Of a DNA stretch of 64,000 bases, positions 25,738-36,308 are shown one piece after another. The translations under genes were made by a program, and so were the position numbers. The number at the start of each line of letters is the position of its first letter. Position 1 is the first letter of the stretch. Source of the DNA: Trematomus loennbergii. Taxonomy: Eukaryota > Chordata > Actinopteri > Perciformes > Nototheniidae. The notes beneath the pieces were generated by a model. The model was not told where the DNA came from. It ran no database searches and worked only from the letters and a program-made list of their open reading frames with translations. Location of the stretch: the NCBI GenBank assembly GCA_012861695.1, contig JAAOOA010000033.1:13548434-13612433 (forward strand), in the 5' to 3' direction.

Positions 25738-26612
25738 CAGGGTTGGGAGGGTTACTTTGTAAATGTAATCGGTTACTGAATACTGAATACATGGCTCTGA
25801 AAGTAATCCGAATACAGTTACAGTTACGTGTCTTAAAAAAGTAACGTATTCAGATTACTTTTAGAATACTTCTGGAATACTTTATTTTTCCATAACAGAT
25901 GGGTATGTTTTGGTGAACAGGAGACACGTATTTTACTGTTTTAATGGCTTATCAAGAGCACAACTCAAACACAACATCTTGGTGTCATTCTGGACAGCTC
26001 CCTCTCATCTGCACCCCACATAAAAAACATCACCCGGACTGCATTCTTTGTACTCTCTTAAACCTTTCCTTAGAATATGTTATGAATTGTCAGGTGTCCT
26101 TGGGTGCTTTGAAAGGCGCCCCTAAATAGAATTAATTATCATTATTATTTATTATCTGAAACGACGTAATAACTTTTAAAACTGTTTCCAGTCACTTGCC
26201 CCATGCATTCAGCAGCAGCAGGCCATTCACTTTGATTTGATCCCGTTATGAAATGTCATCATTTCGACAATAAAGAAATGCTACATAAACGTTATCTTGC
26301 ACATTTTATCGAACCATCTCCGTTTCTATATATTTTAAAAGAGATCTCTCTCTCTGATCTGCGTGCGGGGGCGGGGCCTCACAGACACGCTGCATTCTCT
26401 CTCTCGCTCACAGACACGCTGCAGCGCTGTGCAGTGTGCACACAGTTCTGCTGGTAATGACTATTACATTTTATGAGGAAACTTTTCCACCAATAATTCC
26501 CATAAGTATTCCAAAATGTATTCACTTCAGGTTTACCAAAGTAACTGTAATCAGATTACTCGTTTTTCAAATATAACGCGAGCTGAATACAGTTACTTGA
26601 TTTTTGTATTCT
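25738..26612. mobile_element. nested MITE fragment ('cagggttgggagggttactt' family)
   Basis: The left terminus CAGGGTTGGGAGGGTTACTT is followed by alternating 'gtaatc/gattac' blocks. The other half of the same family appears at 26,530-26,612 ('gtaactgtaatcagattact', 'gaatacagttacttgatttt'). The last bases of the right terminus are missing. It lies wholly inside the 25,007-27,069 hAT element. Confidence 0.55.
25970..26155 (+). pseudogene. LINE reverse transcriptase 3' fragment
   Basis: One plus-strand frame at about 25,976-26,050 reads 'HLGVILDSSLSSAPHIKNI', followed by 'TRTAFF'. This is the conserved segment downstream of the reverse transcriptase domain in L2/CR1-type LINEs. It is followed by a short 3' UTR ending in an ATT tandem run near 26,130-26,155. 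It is strongly 5'-truncated, as is usual for dead LINE insertions, and lies within the nested MITE and the hAT element. Confidence 0.7.
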
Positions 26613-27175
26613 GCTTGAGCGCCACGGTCTCTGAACAAATGAGACACACTGGTTCTGTGCTCCCAGTGGGCAGGATGAACATGAATGAGTCCACTCAGGG
26701 TTAAAAGCTCTGTTCTCACTGTCCACTTTCCTCTTCTTGGAGAGCGCCATGTGTAATTATTTGTCTCTCCCTGTCTGCCGCTAACACGCCTGTTCACTCT
26801 CCTCTCCGTCTTCTCTCCCTGTATCGCTAATTATTGTCTTTACTCACTTTCCTCTCCGCTTCTCTCTGCCGCCTCTCGTCTCTTCTTCTGTGTTTCTCTC
26901 CCTGTATCGCTCACTCGTCTCTTTCGCCCCCTGTCGGCGGCAGCGGTTAAAATAGAATAGCCCCGTCAAAATTGAAATCCCCTATTAATGTATTGATTAT
27001 AGGTCCGGGTCCGTATAGGTCGGCGTCTGGGTCCGGATCCGGACCGCGGTCCGCCTGTTGCGACCCCTGCTATAGAACATTAACCAACGGTGTTTTGGTG
27101 AGTCAAACCTTTTCATAAAAAAGTTTTGTAATAGTGAATAATGTTAGCTTCATTGTTAGCATTTCATGTTGTTAT

Positions 27176-29510
27176 TAGGGCTGTCAGTCGATTAAAATAT
27201 TTAATCGCGATTAATCCAACCCGGTATCACGGCAAGACGTGAACATGTGACGATCTACCATGCTGGGAGACGTGAATATGTCACGGTTTCGTCCCTTCAA
27301 ACGTGACAGTTACACGGTATTGTTAACATGGCCCAACCAGTGGAGAAATACCCGGAAGTGCCTAGCAAATGGTCTACCGCGCCTATTGGTCGGTTTTTAT
27401 TGTCAAAATTAGATGTTTTTAATTTATTTTGTAATCGTCACACTCGATTTCGCCAATGTTCTTGTTGCCCTAGCTGGTCGACACCTCTTTTAGCAGATAC
27501 AAAGGCTACATTAATGTATTAAATCGATGTTAATCCATGTGTGTGGAGGTGAGGATGTGGAATTAACGGACGTGACGTTGTGCGATTGCGTTGCCAGGCA
27601 ACGCAATTTACAAACTCTTCAACTACAACCCGAATTATATTTTAAAACATTTTAAAATGCCTCACGAAGGCCTCACGAAATACTTTAATGTAAATTAAAA
27701 TGTAAATGTGAAGGAATGTGTGTAATGTGGTGAATGACATTATTCACCCACGGATCTATGGATTGGGGGTATTGTTCCGCACGGACATTTTATTTAACCG
27801 GACTCCTGTTCATGTGAAATCCGAAAACATTTAAAAAAAATAAAATACTTTATTCCGGGTTTGCTTGCTTTTCTCTTTGGAGGTCATCACATAACGGCAT
27901 TGTAATACACGGTTCGGCTGCATTAAATATGACATATCTGCCGTAGTTCTGTATTTATAGAGCCCTGATGAGAAGACTTCTGGACAAACAGGAAGCACTG
28001 CCGCCAAAACTGAAAACGTGACGTGGATCATAAATATATCAGCAACTAAACAACATCTTACATTTCTTTTCACGCAATACGTCTCCTTGCAGTATCAATA
28101 CTAATTCGGTTGACTTTTATATTTGATCCAATTGGTAGATAGGTTATATTTACACCATAACGGTGCACAGCTGATAGAAAGGGACACCTACTGGTTAAAG
28201 CACGTTATTGCATTTTATTATTTTATTATTTTTCACAAAAATGAAACCATCAATAGCAAAAACAGAATTAACTGTCATTAGTAAACCACTCAAATAAAAA
28301 AAATCATAAGTGGTTTTGTTTTACATATATTTTAAGGATAATAATAGCAATGTAACACTGTCTATGACACTTACTGTATAACACTGATTTGAAAAACATA
28401 CAGAAAAAACTAATTCACTGCCCTTAATAAAGTATTTAAATATACATTTCAGGTGTGCTGTTTTGTTTAGATCATTAACATCTGGAGCTCTTTTAATGTC
28501 CTTTTTGATTATTGTTACACCAGGTCTTGTCAAAACCTTTATTCCATATTCAATATCCATTACTAAACAAAACAGCAATTCTACTCCACTACAATTCAGA
28601 GGTTAACCTGGTATTTTTACTCCACTACATTTATTTTAGTTACTTTGCAGATTCTGATTAATGATGTGAAATATAAACAACCCTTAAATCAGGCTTTAGT
28701 TACACCTGAGTAAAATTCAGGGAAAGGTGATTGTCAAGTGCCAACAATAAGGAGAGATATTTGATAGTTGCTGCTTGAGAAGACTAAACATTTATCTGCA
28801 GATCCCTATAAAGTATATTCATTACTCGTTATTCTCTACTAATAGTTAATTAAAGACTGTATATAATGGCTATTTTGCATATCCCTTTCAAGATTTCAAG
28901 ATTTTCTAAGGTTCATTGACATATACACAACTAATTCAATAACGTGCTTTAACCACTAGGTGTTGCACACAAGGTACACACAGCCATAATAACTTTGTAT
29001 TATGAGTGTAGGACACTTGTGTATGTATAACATCTGAAGATGTGTAGTTTTATTCATGTTTTCACATAATTGTACAGGATATTGCTATATTATTTCACAT
29101 GTTTTACTTCTAATATCTGATTTGTAAAACATCACAGACAGAAAGGTATATCCGTCATTTAACAGTAAGCTATTGCAATTCTGAATCCATAGATGTGTCT
29201 CCCATCACCCAAATCCCCTGACTATTCTCTCAACTCAGTATTTACATTCTTATATTCAAAGAAAATCAGTAATATCTTTAAAAACGACAAGTCCTTTTAT
29301 ATCAGCTGTCCACCGAAATGTCGCTCCTCTGTTTTCATTGAAACGGCTCCTTATATCCGTTAGCGCAGCTAGCTAGCACCAGATGCTAACAACAACAACA
29401 TGTAAGGTGTGCTTCGCTCGCGCCACACATACACACACCCTCCCGGTCCTCCCGATGGCCAGTCCGGGCCTGCCGGTTAAAATAATTAGTGGCGTTAATT
29501 TTTTGCGTTG
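27176..29510. mobile_element. possible older hAT-type MITE split by the 27.2-29.1 kb element
   Basis: The left side TAGGGCTGTCAGTCGATTAA followed by 'tttaatcgcgattaat' is a common fish MITE terminus. A matching 'aattagtggcgttaattttt' block lies at about 29,485-29,505, beyond the inserted element, but the right TIR itself is not visible. Assignment is from memory of the family, with approximate borders. Confidence 0.4.
27217..29105. mobile_element. TIR element copy 1, right end missing
   Basis: The element starts CAACCCGGTATCACGGCAAG and matches the complete copy at 40,815-42,715 almost base for base to about 29,105. There the copies part company and the last 35-40 bp with the right TIR are absent. 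An internal inverted repeat (near 28,190 and 28,938, 'ggttaaagcacgttattg') is present in both copies. Two conserved minus-strand open frames (27,831-28,073; 28,321-28,578) show no known domain and I do not call them genes. Confidence 0.75.
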
Positions 29511-29519
29511 CAAAAAATG

Positions 29520-30494
29520 GAGGGAGTGAAGGCAGAGGAGAAGCAAACAGAAATCCAGGAGATGGAGAGAAAGAAAAATCATCTGAGGACGAAAGTTTGC
29601 TGCAATCCTGCTGCAATACTTTGACAAATTCCTTATCCCTTTGTTGTTGTGTTTTGGTATGCATTTTTCAGATGAGCAGGGGAGCCGCTCTGAAATGAGG
29701 GTTACGGCTGACAAGATGACCATTTTTTTGATTGACTGCAGATCAAAGAAGGTTCAACGTCGCAGTCAATCACATATCAAGGGTGACAGGATGGATGGAT
29801 GCACAGATCCGATAATACATGCTGCTTAGCTTAGTTCTGAAGAATTGTATGTGTAAAATGTAGTGTGTGTATACTTCAAATCTTAACATGAAAGCTTTGT
29901 GTTCGCACATTTTTATTTGCATTTGAGGATCAAAATTCATGGCCTGAACGCAGCTAAACAAAGATTGAATTAGTAACCTCATAATCTCTTTAAAGAGATT
30001 CTGCAATAAGTCAAATATGTGGGTAACGAGACACGATTTTGGTATCTGGTTTTCGTTTGTAGCGCAAGTTTTATAGACCCAATTATGTTCCAGCAGGCTT
30101 TTTATTAGCTTTTCATTAGCCTAAATTTAGCTTGTAAACGTTCTACTTGTATACCAGTCCAGTCAAAGCGAACTCTCCCAACTCCAACTCCAACATCATA
30201 TCTAAAGTTTATCAGACTTTGGCTGGCAACTCCAGAACCACAGAAAAATGCTCCTTGCATCATAGGATAACTGTCGACTCATCAGTCAACTTTTTTGTGA
30301 CATGGACTTAATTAATATGATTGATAAAATAAACTGATTTATAGGCAGTTAACTAATTCCCATTCCTACAATACAAGTAGCTATACAAGTGTCACTTGTA
30401 TTTTGTTATCTATTCGGAATACTATACACAAACCTAACTTTTTTGTGGATGCACAATACCCTCAGAAATGTATATTGTTGCAGTCTTTTGCATT
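29520..30494. other. unannotated, nothing recognised
   Basis: No gene supported. A short palindrome (ATCTCTTTAAAGAGAT, about 29,985-30,000) is present. Confidence 0.35.
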
Positions 30495-30499
30495 TAGAC

Positions 30500-31217
30500 T
30501 GTTACGCTCTCACGAGCCTACAGGACTGAACTCCAAATGCTAACACCAGGAAGAGGACACAGAGCTTTGTTGGTAAAAAGGTTTATTAAACCAGAAAACT
30601 CTTCGGGAAACAACAGAGAGATTTAATGTCCACTTAATCCGGGCCAGGGTTTTGTCACCAACGGAGGTGCGGAGATGCACGGAGGTAATTCCGGCGAGGT
30701 GAGCCGGGGATCCAGAGCTGACGAGAGTAGACAGGAACGAGCTGGTGTGCGTGGAAGCACGGAGGGAATACCGGCGAGGTGAGCCGGGGATCCAGAGCTC
30801 ACGAGAGTAGACAGGATCGAGCTGGTGTGCGTGGAAGCACGGAGGGAAACTCAGACGAGGAGTTGGAGGCTGGACGTGGCAGGCAGAGGAGTAGGCAGAT
30901 GGATACTGGACAGAGAGCATAAGGTAAGATTTCAGGTACACAGATTGTTTAGTTTAGCTATAGTGAAAATACCAAGTCGTATTTACCAGCGTGGTGAAAC
31001 GACGAACTGGTGAATACTGGATGGAGGACCCGGGTATATATGCAGGTGAAGGTGATTAGTGTATCCGGATGATGAGCCACAGCTGAGGAGGTGAGTTGGC
31101 GGGAAACAGAAGTGGGTCAGCCACGCCCAGCCAGGAAGACAGACACACAGACAAACAGACAATAACAAACACAAAACAAAGGGGAGAAGAAGGAGGGAGA
31201 TACTGCAAATCCTCACA
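30500..31217 (-). repeat. Gypsy copy A 3' LTR
   Basis: 718 bp with TG...CA ends (plus strand TGTTACGCTC...AATCCTCACA). It holds two 80-bp minisatellite units (30,682-30,841), an AATAAA signal on the minus strand (complement at 30,582-30,587) and a TATA box. Pol reads into its edge: the stop codon lies at 31,213-31,215. Confidence 0.95.
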
Positions 31218-31230
31218 GTACCCCCCCCTC
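31218..31230 (-). other. Gypsy copy A polypurine tract
   Basis: On the element strand GAGGGGGGGG (31,221-31,230) lies three bases before the 3' LTR, the position where plus-strand DNA synthesis is primed. The same tract precedes the copy B 3' LTR at 45,878-45,890. Confidence 0.8.
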
Positions 31231-34200
31231 AACGGGAGCCTCCTGGCGACCACCAGGCTTGTCAGGGTGTGCCCTGTGGAACTCCCTCACCATGACAGGG
31301 TCCATGATGCGTGACCGAGGCACCCAGCAACGCTCCTCCAGGTTGTAACCCTCCCAATCAACCAGGTACTGAAAGCCCCTGCCCCGGCGCCTGACATCCA
31401 TGAGCCGACGCACGGTGTAGGCAGGATGATCATCGATGACTCGGGGGGGAGGAGGGGGAATGGTTGGAGGGCACAGGTCACTGGTGTGGACTGGCTTGAT
31501 CTGAGACACATGAAACGTTGGATGAATCTTCATGGTCCTGGGGAGCTTCAGACGGACAGCAGAGGGGTTGATGATGCGTTCAATGGGAAAGGGACCAATG
31601 AACCGAGGGGACAACTTCTTCGACTCCGTAAGGAGGGGAACATCCTTCGAAGACAACCAAACTGACTGTCCAGGGGCATAAGGGGGAGCGACATGTCTGT
31701 GGCGATTAGCAGATCTCTGATTCCTGGCGGAAGTCCGAAGAAGAGCTGAGCGAGTGTCCCTCCAAACCTTACGGCAACGCAGAATGTGTTGTTGGACGGA
31801 TGGAACAGACAACTCATTCTCCTCTTCAGGAAACAGGGGTGGCTGGTACCCTAAGGAGGCTTCGAATGGAGAGACACCAGTAGCAGAAGAGGTGAGAGCA
31901 TTGTGGGAATACTCAATCCACGGTAGATGGGAACTCCAGGTTGACTGGTTATGGTTGGCAACACAACGGAGAGCAGATTCCAAATCCTGATTAGCCCTTT
32001 CAGTTTGGCCGTTTGACTGGGGGTGATAACCTGAAGTCAGACTGACAGATGCACCGAGAGATTGACAAAAAGTCTTCCAGACCTGGGAGGTGAATTGAGG
32101 ACCACGGTCGGAGACGATGTCTGCCGGGATACCATGCAGGCGGAAAACATGCAGGGTGAGAAGCTGGGAGGTCTCCAGGGCTGAGGGGAGCTTCGGCAGA
32201 GCAACAAAATGGGCACATTTAGAAAAACGGTCTACAACTGTAAGTATGGTTGTGTTACCCTGAGAGGGAGGTAGGCCAGTGACAAAGTCCAGAGCTATGT
32301 GAGACCAAGGTCGACTAGGGATTGGAAGGGGCTGAAGCAATCCTGCAGGTCTCTGATGAGAGGCCTTGCTCCTAGCACATGTAGTACAGGCAGAAACGTA
32401 CTCCTTTGTGTCCCTGTCCATAGTTGGCCACCAAAAACGTCTCCGGAGAAGGGTGAATGTGCGGTTAGCACCTGGGTGATTGGAAAAACGGGAGCTGTGG
32501 ACCCACTGCAGAACTTGAGAACGGACTGAGTTAGGGACAAACTGACGATTTGGCGGACCGCTACCAGGGTCAGGTTGATCCAACAGCGCCTCCCGGATCG
32601 AGAGTTACTAATCTCCCAGGTGAGGGCACCCACCACACAACTCCGGGGGAGAATAGAGTCCAAAGAGGTTACAGGACCCTCAGAAGGAAACGATCTGGAC
32701 AGGGCATCAGGTTTGGCATTCTTCGAACCAGGGCGATATGTCAAGGAGAAATTGAAACGACCAAAAAAGAGGGCCCATCTGGCTTGTCGGGAGTTTAGTC
32801 GTTTGGCAGACTGGATGTATTCGAGGTTCTTGTGGTCAGTCCAAACAAGAAAAGGCTGTTCACTGCCCTCGAGCCAGTGTCGCCACTCCTCCAAGGCCAT
32901 TTCACCGCCAGAAGCTCTCTGTTTCCCACATCATAATTCCTCTCAGCAGGTGAAAGACGGCGAGAGAAAAAGCACAAGGGTGAAGCTTATTGTCTGGTCC
33001 TGCAGACTGGGACAGAACAGCGCCAACCCCGATGTCAGATGCATCTACCTCCACAACAAACTGCTTGCTTGAGTCCGGCTGGATGAGTATGGGGGCAGAA
33101 GTGAACAGGGATTTGAGAAGAAGAAAGGCCCTGTTTGCATCTGTAGTCCAGGAAAACTTGATCTTGACAGAAGTGAGACTGGAGAGTGGAGCTGCTACCT
33201 TGCTATAGTTCCTGATGAACCGGCGATAGAAGTTAGCAAAACCCAGGAACCTCTGCAGCTCCTTCCGAGTAGTGGGGACTGGCCACTCAGAGACAGCTAA
33301 AATCTTCCCTGGATCAGCCTCCAACTTGCCTTGCCTGATGATATATCCAAGGAAGCTGACCCGCTCCTGGTGAAACTCGCACTTCTCAGCCTTGACGAAC
33401 AGCTTGTTCTCAAGCAACCTTTGTAGAACCTGACTGACGTGGTCCTGATGTTCCTCCTGACTCTTAGAAAAGATCAAGATGTCGTCAATGTAAACAAAAA
33501 CGAAACGGTTGAGGAAATCTCGTAGAACATCATTAACAAGGGCCTGGAAAACAGCTGGGGCATTAGAGAGTCCAAAGGGCATGACGAGATATTCAAAGTG
33601 ACCAAGGGGGGTGTTGAAGGCTGTCTTCCACTCATCTCCTTGGCGAATTCGAACAAGGTGGTAGGCATTCCTGAGGTCGAGTTTGGAGAAGATGGTGGCA
33701 CCTTGGAGAGGTTCAAAAGCTGAGTTTATCAGAGGAAGTGGGTATTTGTTTTTAACTGTAATGTTATTTAGCCCACGAAAGTCAATACAGGGTCGGAGTG
33801 ATTTATCCTTCTTGTCCACGAAGAAAAACCCCGCACCCAGAGGAGAGGAAGAAGGACGAATAATTCCTGAAGCAAGGGAGTCACTGATGTATTTCTCCAT
33901 GGCCTCTCTCTCAGGCCGAGACAGATTATAAAGTCTGCTGGTAGGTAGAGGAGCTCCAGGTAGCAGATCGATGGGACAATCATAGGGACGATGAGGAGGG
34001 AGAGAGAGCTTTATCCTTATTGAAGGCCCCACTCAGGCTGTGGTAAACCTCAGGAACACCAGACAAGTCTACTACAGCTGAGACACATGGAGCAGGCATA
34101 GGATCTACAGGGACGGGAGGCACAGCAGACTGTAAACAGTTAAGGTGGCACGACTGATTCCATTCTAAGATTCTCCCTCCGGCCCAATCAATATGCGGAT

Positions 34201-34566
34201 TGTGGGTGCGAAGCCAAGGGTAACCAAGAACCAAAGGTGTAGCAGGAGCGGAAATAACCTTCAGTTGGATTTCTTCTCTGTGATTACCAGAAATTAACAG
34301 GGTTACGGGTTGTGTCTGCTGTGTAACCTTAGAAATGCTTTTACCATTTAAGGCATAAGCAGTCAAAGGTTCCAGTAAAGTTTCCAAGTTAAGACCCAGC
34401 TGCTTGGCTAGTTCACAGTCCACAAAGCTATCCTCAGCACCAGAGTCAATGAGGGCAGAGAGGGGCAAGGTCTGAGAGTTAGTACAAAGTCTGGCAGGAA
34501 TCAGGAAACGACTCAAAGTTGGGGCTACAATAGTTGTAGGTTGCGGACTCGTCAGGACCCCCAAAT

Positions 34567-35570
34567 TCACTGACGAGCCCCTGCGTTTGGGCGGACAGGA
34601 CAACCAGAAAGGATATGCCCAACCTTACCACAATACAAGCACTCTCCAGACCTCATGCGTCGAAGGCGCTCCTCAGGGGATAATCCAGCACGTCCCAACT
34701 GCATAGCTTCCTCCTTAGCTACGGTGAACACGCGAGGTGGTGAGGTGAAGTCAGATGGTCTGGACACAGAGGGGGCAAGCTTGGGAGAGCTGTTTGGCTT
34801 ATTAGGCAAAACAAAAGGTGAACGCTGCGCACGCTCCGCACGGCGCTCCCGCAGCCGGCTGTCGAGGCGAGACACCCAGGAGATTAAGGATTGGAGGTCA
34901 GCAGGCTCCTCTCTTGCAGCCAGCTCATCCTTCAGTTGATCCTTCAATCCCCTAACAAACACAGCCCTTAAAGCCGCTTCGTCCCATCGGGCTTCTGCCG
35001 CCAGTGTGCGAAACTCGATAGAGTAATCTGCAACGGTTCGAGTCCCTTGTTGTAGATTTAGCAGACGACTAGCAGCTGAGCCAGAGTGTTCGGGATGATC
35101 AAAAACAGTGGAAACATATTCAGAAAAAACTCCAAAGGAAAGAGTGTCATAATCCACTGAAGAACTCAATGCTTCGGCCCAGGTTTAAAGCTCTTCCACG
35201 AAACAAACTTAACACATAGTTAATTTAGTCACCTCAGAAGAAAAAAACAAGGGGCGCTGGCGAAATACCTTGTTGCATTGAACAGAAATCCTCTGCATTT
35301 CTCCACCTCTCCATGGAAAGGCTCAGGGTCGGCAATGGGGAAATCCCGGCATGGAGTAGAATCCAGAGGTGGATTGGAAGGAGCAGGAAATGCAGCAGAA
35401 GACGTCAGGGTAGAGATCTGAGCAGCAAGGTTCGAGATGTGTAGTGCTATGGACTGATTGCTTTCTACTAAAGCTCGGATCATCTGCTCATGTTGGCCCA
35501 GAAGATTTCCCTGAAGGGAAAGGGCGTGCTGAACAGCGGCGGGATCCGATCCAGTGTCAGCGGAGTTCAT
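34567..35570 (-). pseudogene. Gypsy copy A gag, frameshifted
   Basis: Structural protein that forms the intracellular particle. It starts at the ATG at 35,570, only 16 nt after the 5' LTR. The first frame (35,570-35,229) is lost by indels relative to copy B: near 35,278 (one A fewer), 35,226 (one T fewer) and 35,187 (one T more). The remaining frame (35,169-34,567) keeps the C-terminal half and the CCHC knuckle 'CLYCGKVGHILSGC'. The three indels together leave the downstream part in the right frame for the slippery site. Confidence 0.9.
34585..34591 (-). promoter_or_regulatory. -1 ribosomal frameshift slippery site, copy A
   Basis: CCCAAAC on the element strand, placed as C CCA AAC in the gag frame just before the gag stop. 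A -1 shift here enters the protease frame (PPKRRG). Sequence and phase match the canonical X XXY YYZ heptamer. Confidence 0.75.
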
Positions 35571-35574
35571 TTTG

Positions 35575-35584
35575 ACCAGTTCGT
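35575..35584 (-). other. putative self-priming primer-binding site, copy A
   Basis: ACGAACTGGT on the element strand, two bases after the 5' LTR. It is the exact complement of ACCAGTTCGT in the LTR (36,097-36,088), which would be at the 5' end of the transcript if it starts about 30 nt from the TATA box. No standard 18-nt tRNA-complementary site abuts the LTR. Confidence 0.65.
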
Positions 35585-35586
35585 AC

Positions 35587-36303
35587 TGTTACGCTCTCAC
35601 GAGCCTACAGGACTGAACTCCAAATGCTAACACCAGGAAGAGGACACAGAGCTTTGTTGGTAAAAAGGTTTATTAACCAGAAAACTCTTCGGGAAACAAC
35701 AGAGAGATTTAATGTCCACTTAATCCGGGCCAGGGTTTTGTCACCAACGGAGGTGCGGAGATGCACGGAGTAATTCCGGCGAGGTGAGCCGGGGATCCAG
35801 AGCTGACGAGAGTAGACAGGAACGAGCTGTGTGTGCGTGGAAGCACGGAGGGAATACCGGCGAGGTGAGCCGGGGATCCAGAGCTGACGAGAGTAGACAG
35901 GATCGAGCTGGTGTGCGTGGAAGCACTGAGGGAAACTCAGACGAGGAGTTGGAGGCTGGACGTGGCAGGCAGAGGAGTAGGCAGATGGATACTGGACAGA
36001 GAGCATAAGGTAAGATTTCAGGTACACAGATTGTTTAGTTTAGCTATAGTGAAAATACCAAGTCGTATTTACCAGCGTGGTGAAACGACGAACTGGTGAA
36101 TACTGGATGGAGGACCCGGGTATATATGCAGGTGAAGGTGATTAGTGTATCCGGATGATGAGCCACAGCTGAGGAGGTGAGTTGGCGGGAAACAGAAGTG
36201 GGTCAGCCACGCCCAGCCAGGAAGACAGACACACAGACAAACAGACAATAACAAACACAAAACAAAGGGGAGAAGAAGGAGGGAGATACTGCAAATCCTC
36301 ACA
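35587..36303 (-). repeat. Gypsy copy A 5' LTR
   Basis: 717 bp, nearly identical to the other LTR with a few substitutions and 1-nt indels, so insertion is fairly recent. TATATA at 36,121-36,127 lies about 30 nt upstream (element strand) of ACCAGTTCGT at 36,097-36,088, the likely transcription start. Two 80-bp minisatellite units are present, the first missing one base. Confidence 0.95.
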
Positions 36304-36308
36304 TAGAC

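Larger units (their letters stand above)
25007..27069. mobile_element. hAT non-autonomous element with 8-bp TSD (2.06 kb)
   Basis: The ends are CAGGGGTATTCAACTAAAAT on the left and TTGCGACCCCTG on the right. The identical 8-bp CTATAGAA flanks both (24,999-25,006 and 27,070-27,077). Element size, CAGGGG ends and duplication length fit the hAT superfamily. No transposase was found. It has taken up a MITE fragment and a LINE fragment internally. Confidence 0.85.
31213..34603 (-). pseudogene. Gypsy copy A pol (PR-RT-RNaseH-INT-chromodomain), frameshifted
   Basis: Polyprotein that processes, copies and integrates the element. The protease frame (34,603-33,980) has 'ALIDSGAEDSF'. It shifts into the RT/RNase H frame (34,032-32,902) with '[10 protein letters not shown]' and '[16 protein letters not shown]'. 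Further shifts follow near 32,970 and 32,900, both shared with copy B, and near 32,600 ('ag' extra, copy A only). The integrase frame (32,583-31,213) keeps a zinc motif (H29, H36, C66, C69) and D99, D159, E195. Residues 391-438 form a chromodomain ('[17 protein letters not shown]'), which in related elements directs integration to marked chromatin. Against copy B, two bases are missing at about 34,012, at the end of the protease frame. The integrase-chromodomain part is the best preserved piece. Confidence 0.92.
30495..36308 (-). mobile_element. Ty3/Gypsy retrotransposon copy A (Tf1/sushi-like), full length
   Basis: Two LTRs (30,500-31,217 and 35,587-36,303) enclose minus-strand gag and pol. 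The 5-bp duplication TAGAC flanks the element (30,495-30,499 and 36,304-36,308). Pol order is protease, reverse transcriptase, RNase H, integrase, chromodomain, which is Ty3/Gypsy chromovirus order. No envelope frame is seen. Several frameshifts break gag and pol, so this copy is not autonomous. It shares two pol frameshifts with copy B. Confidence 0.95.

Noticed and set aside
27831..28073. 80-codon minus-strand frame conserved in both CAACCCGG elements (also 41,415-41,657)
   Set aside because: The DNA around it is equally conserved, several of its few differences change amino acids, and there is no known domain, so no sign of coding selection.
30540..30941. Open frame in the Gypsy LTRs, repeated at 35.6, 45.2 and 50.4 kb
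   Set aside because: It is the LTR minisatellite read in frame; it recurs only because the LTR does.
34655..34939. Plus-strand frames opposite gag and pol (also 49,309-49,593 and others)
   Set aside because: Antisense shadows of the real minus-strand genes.
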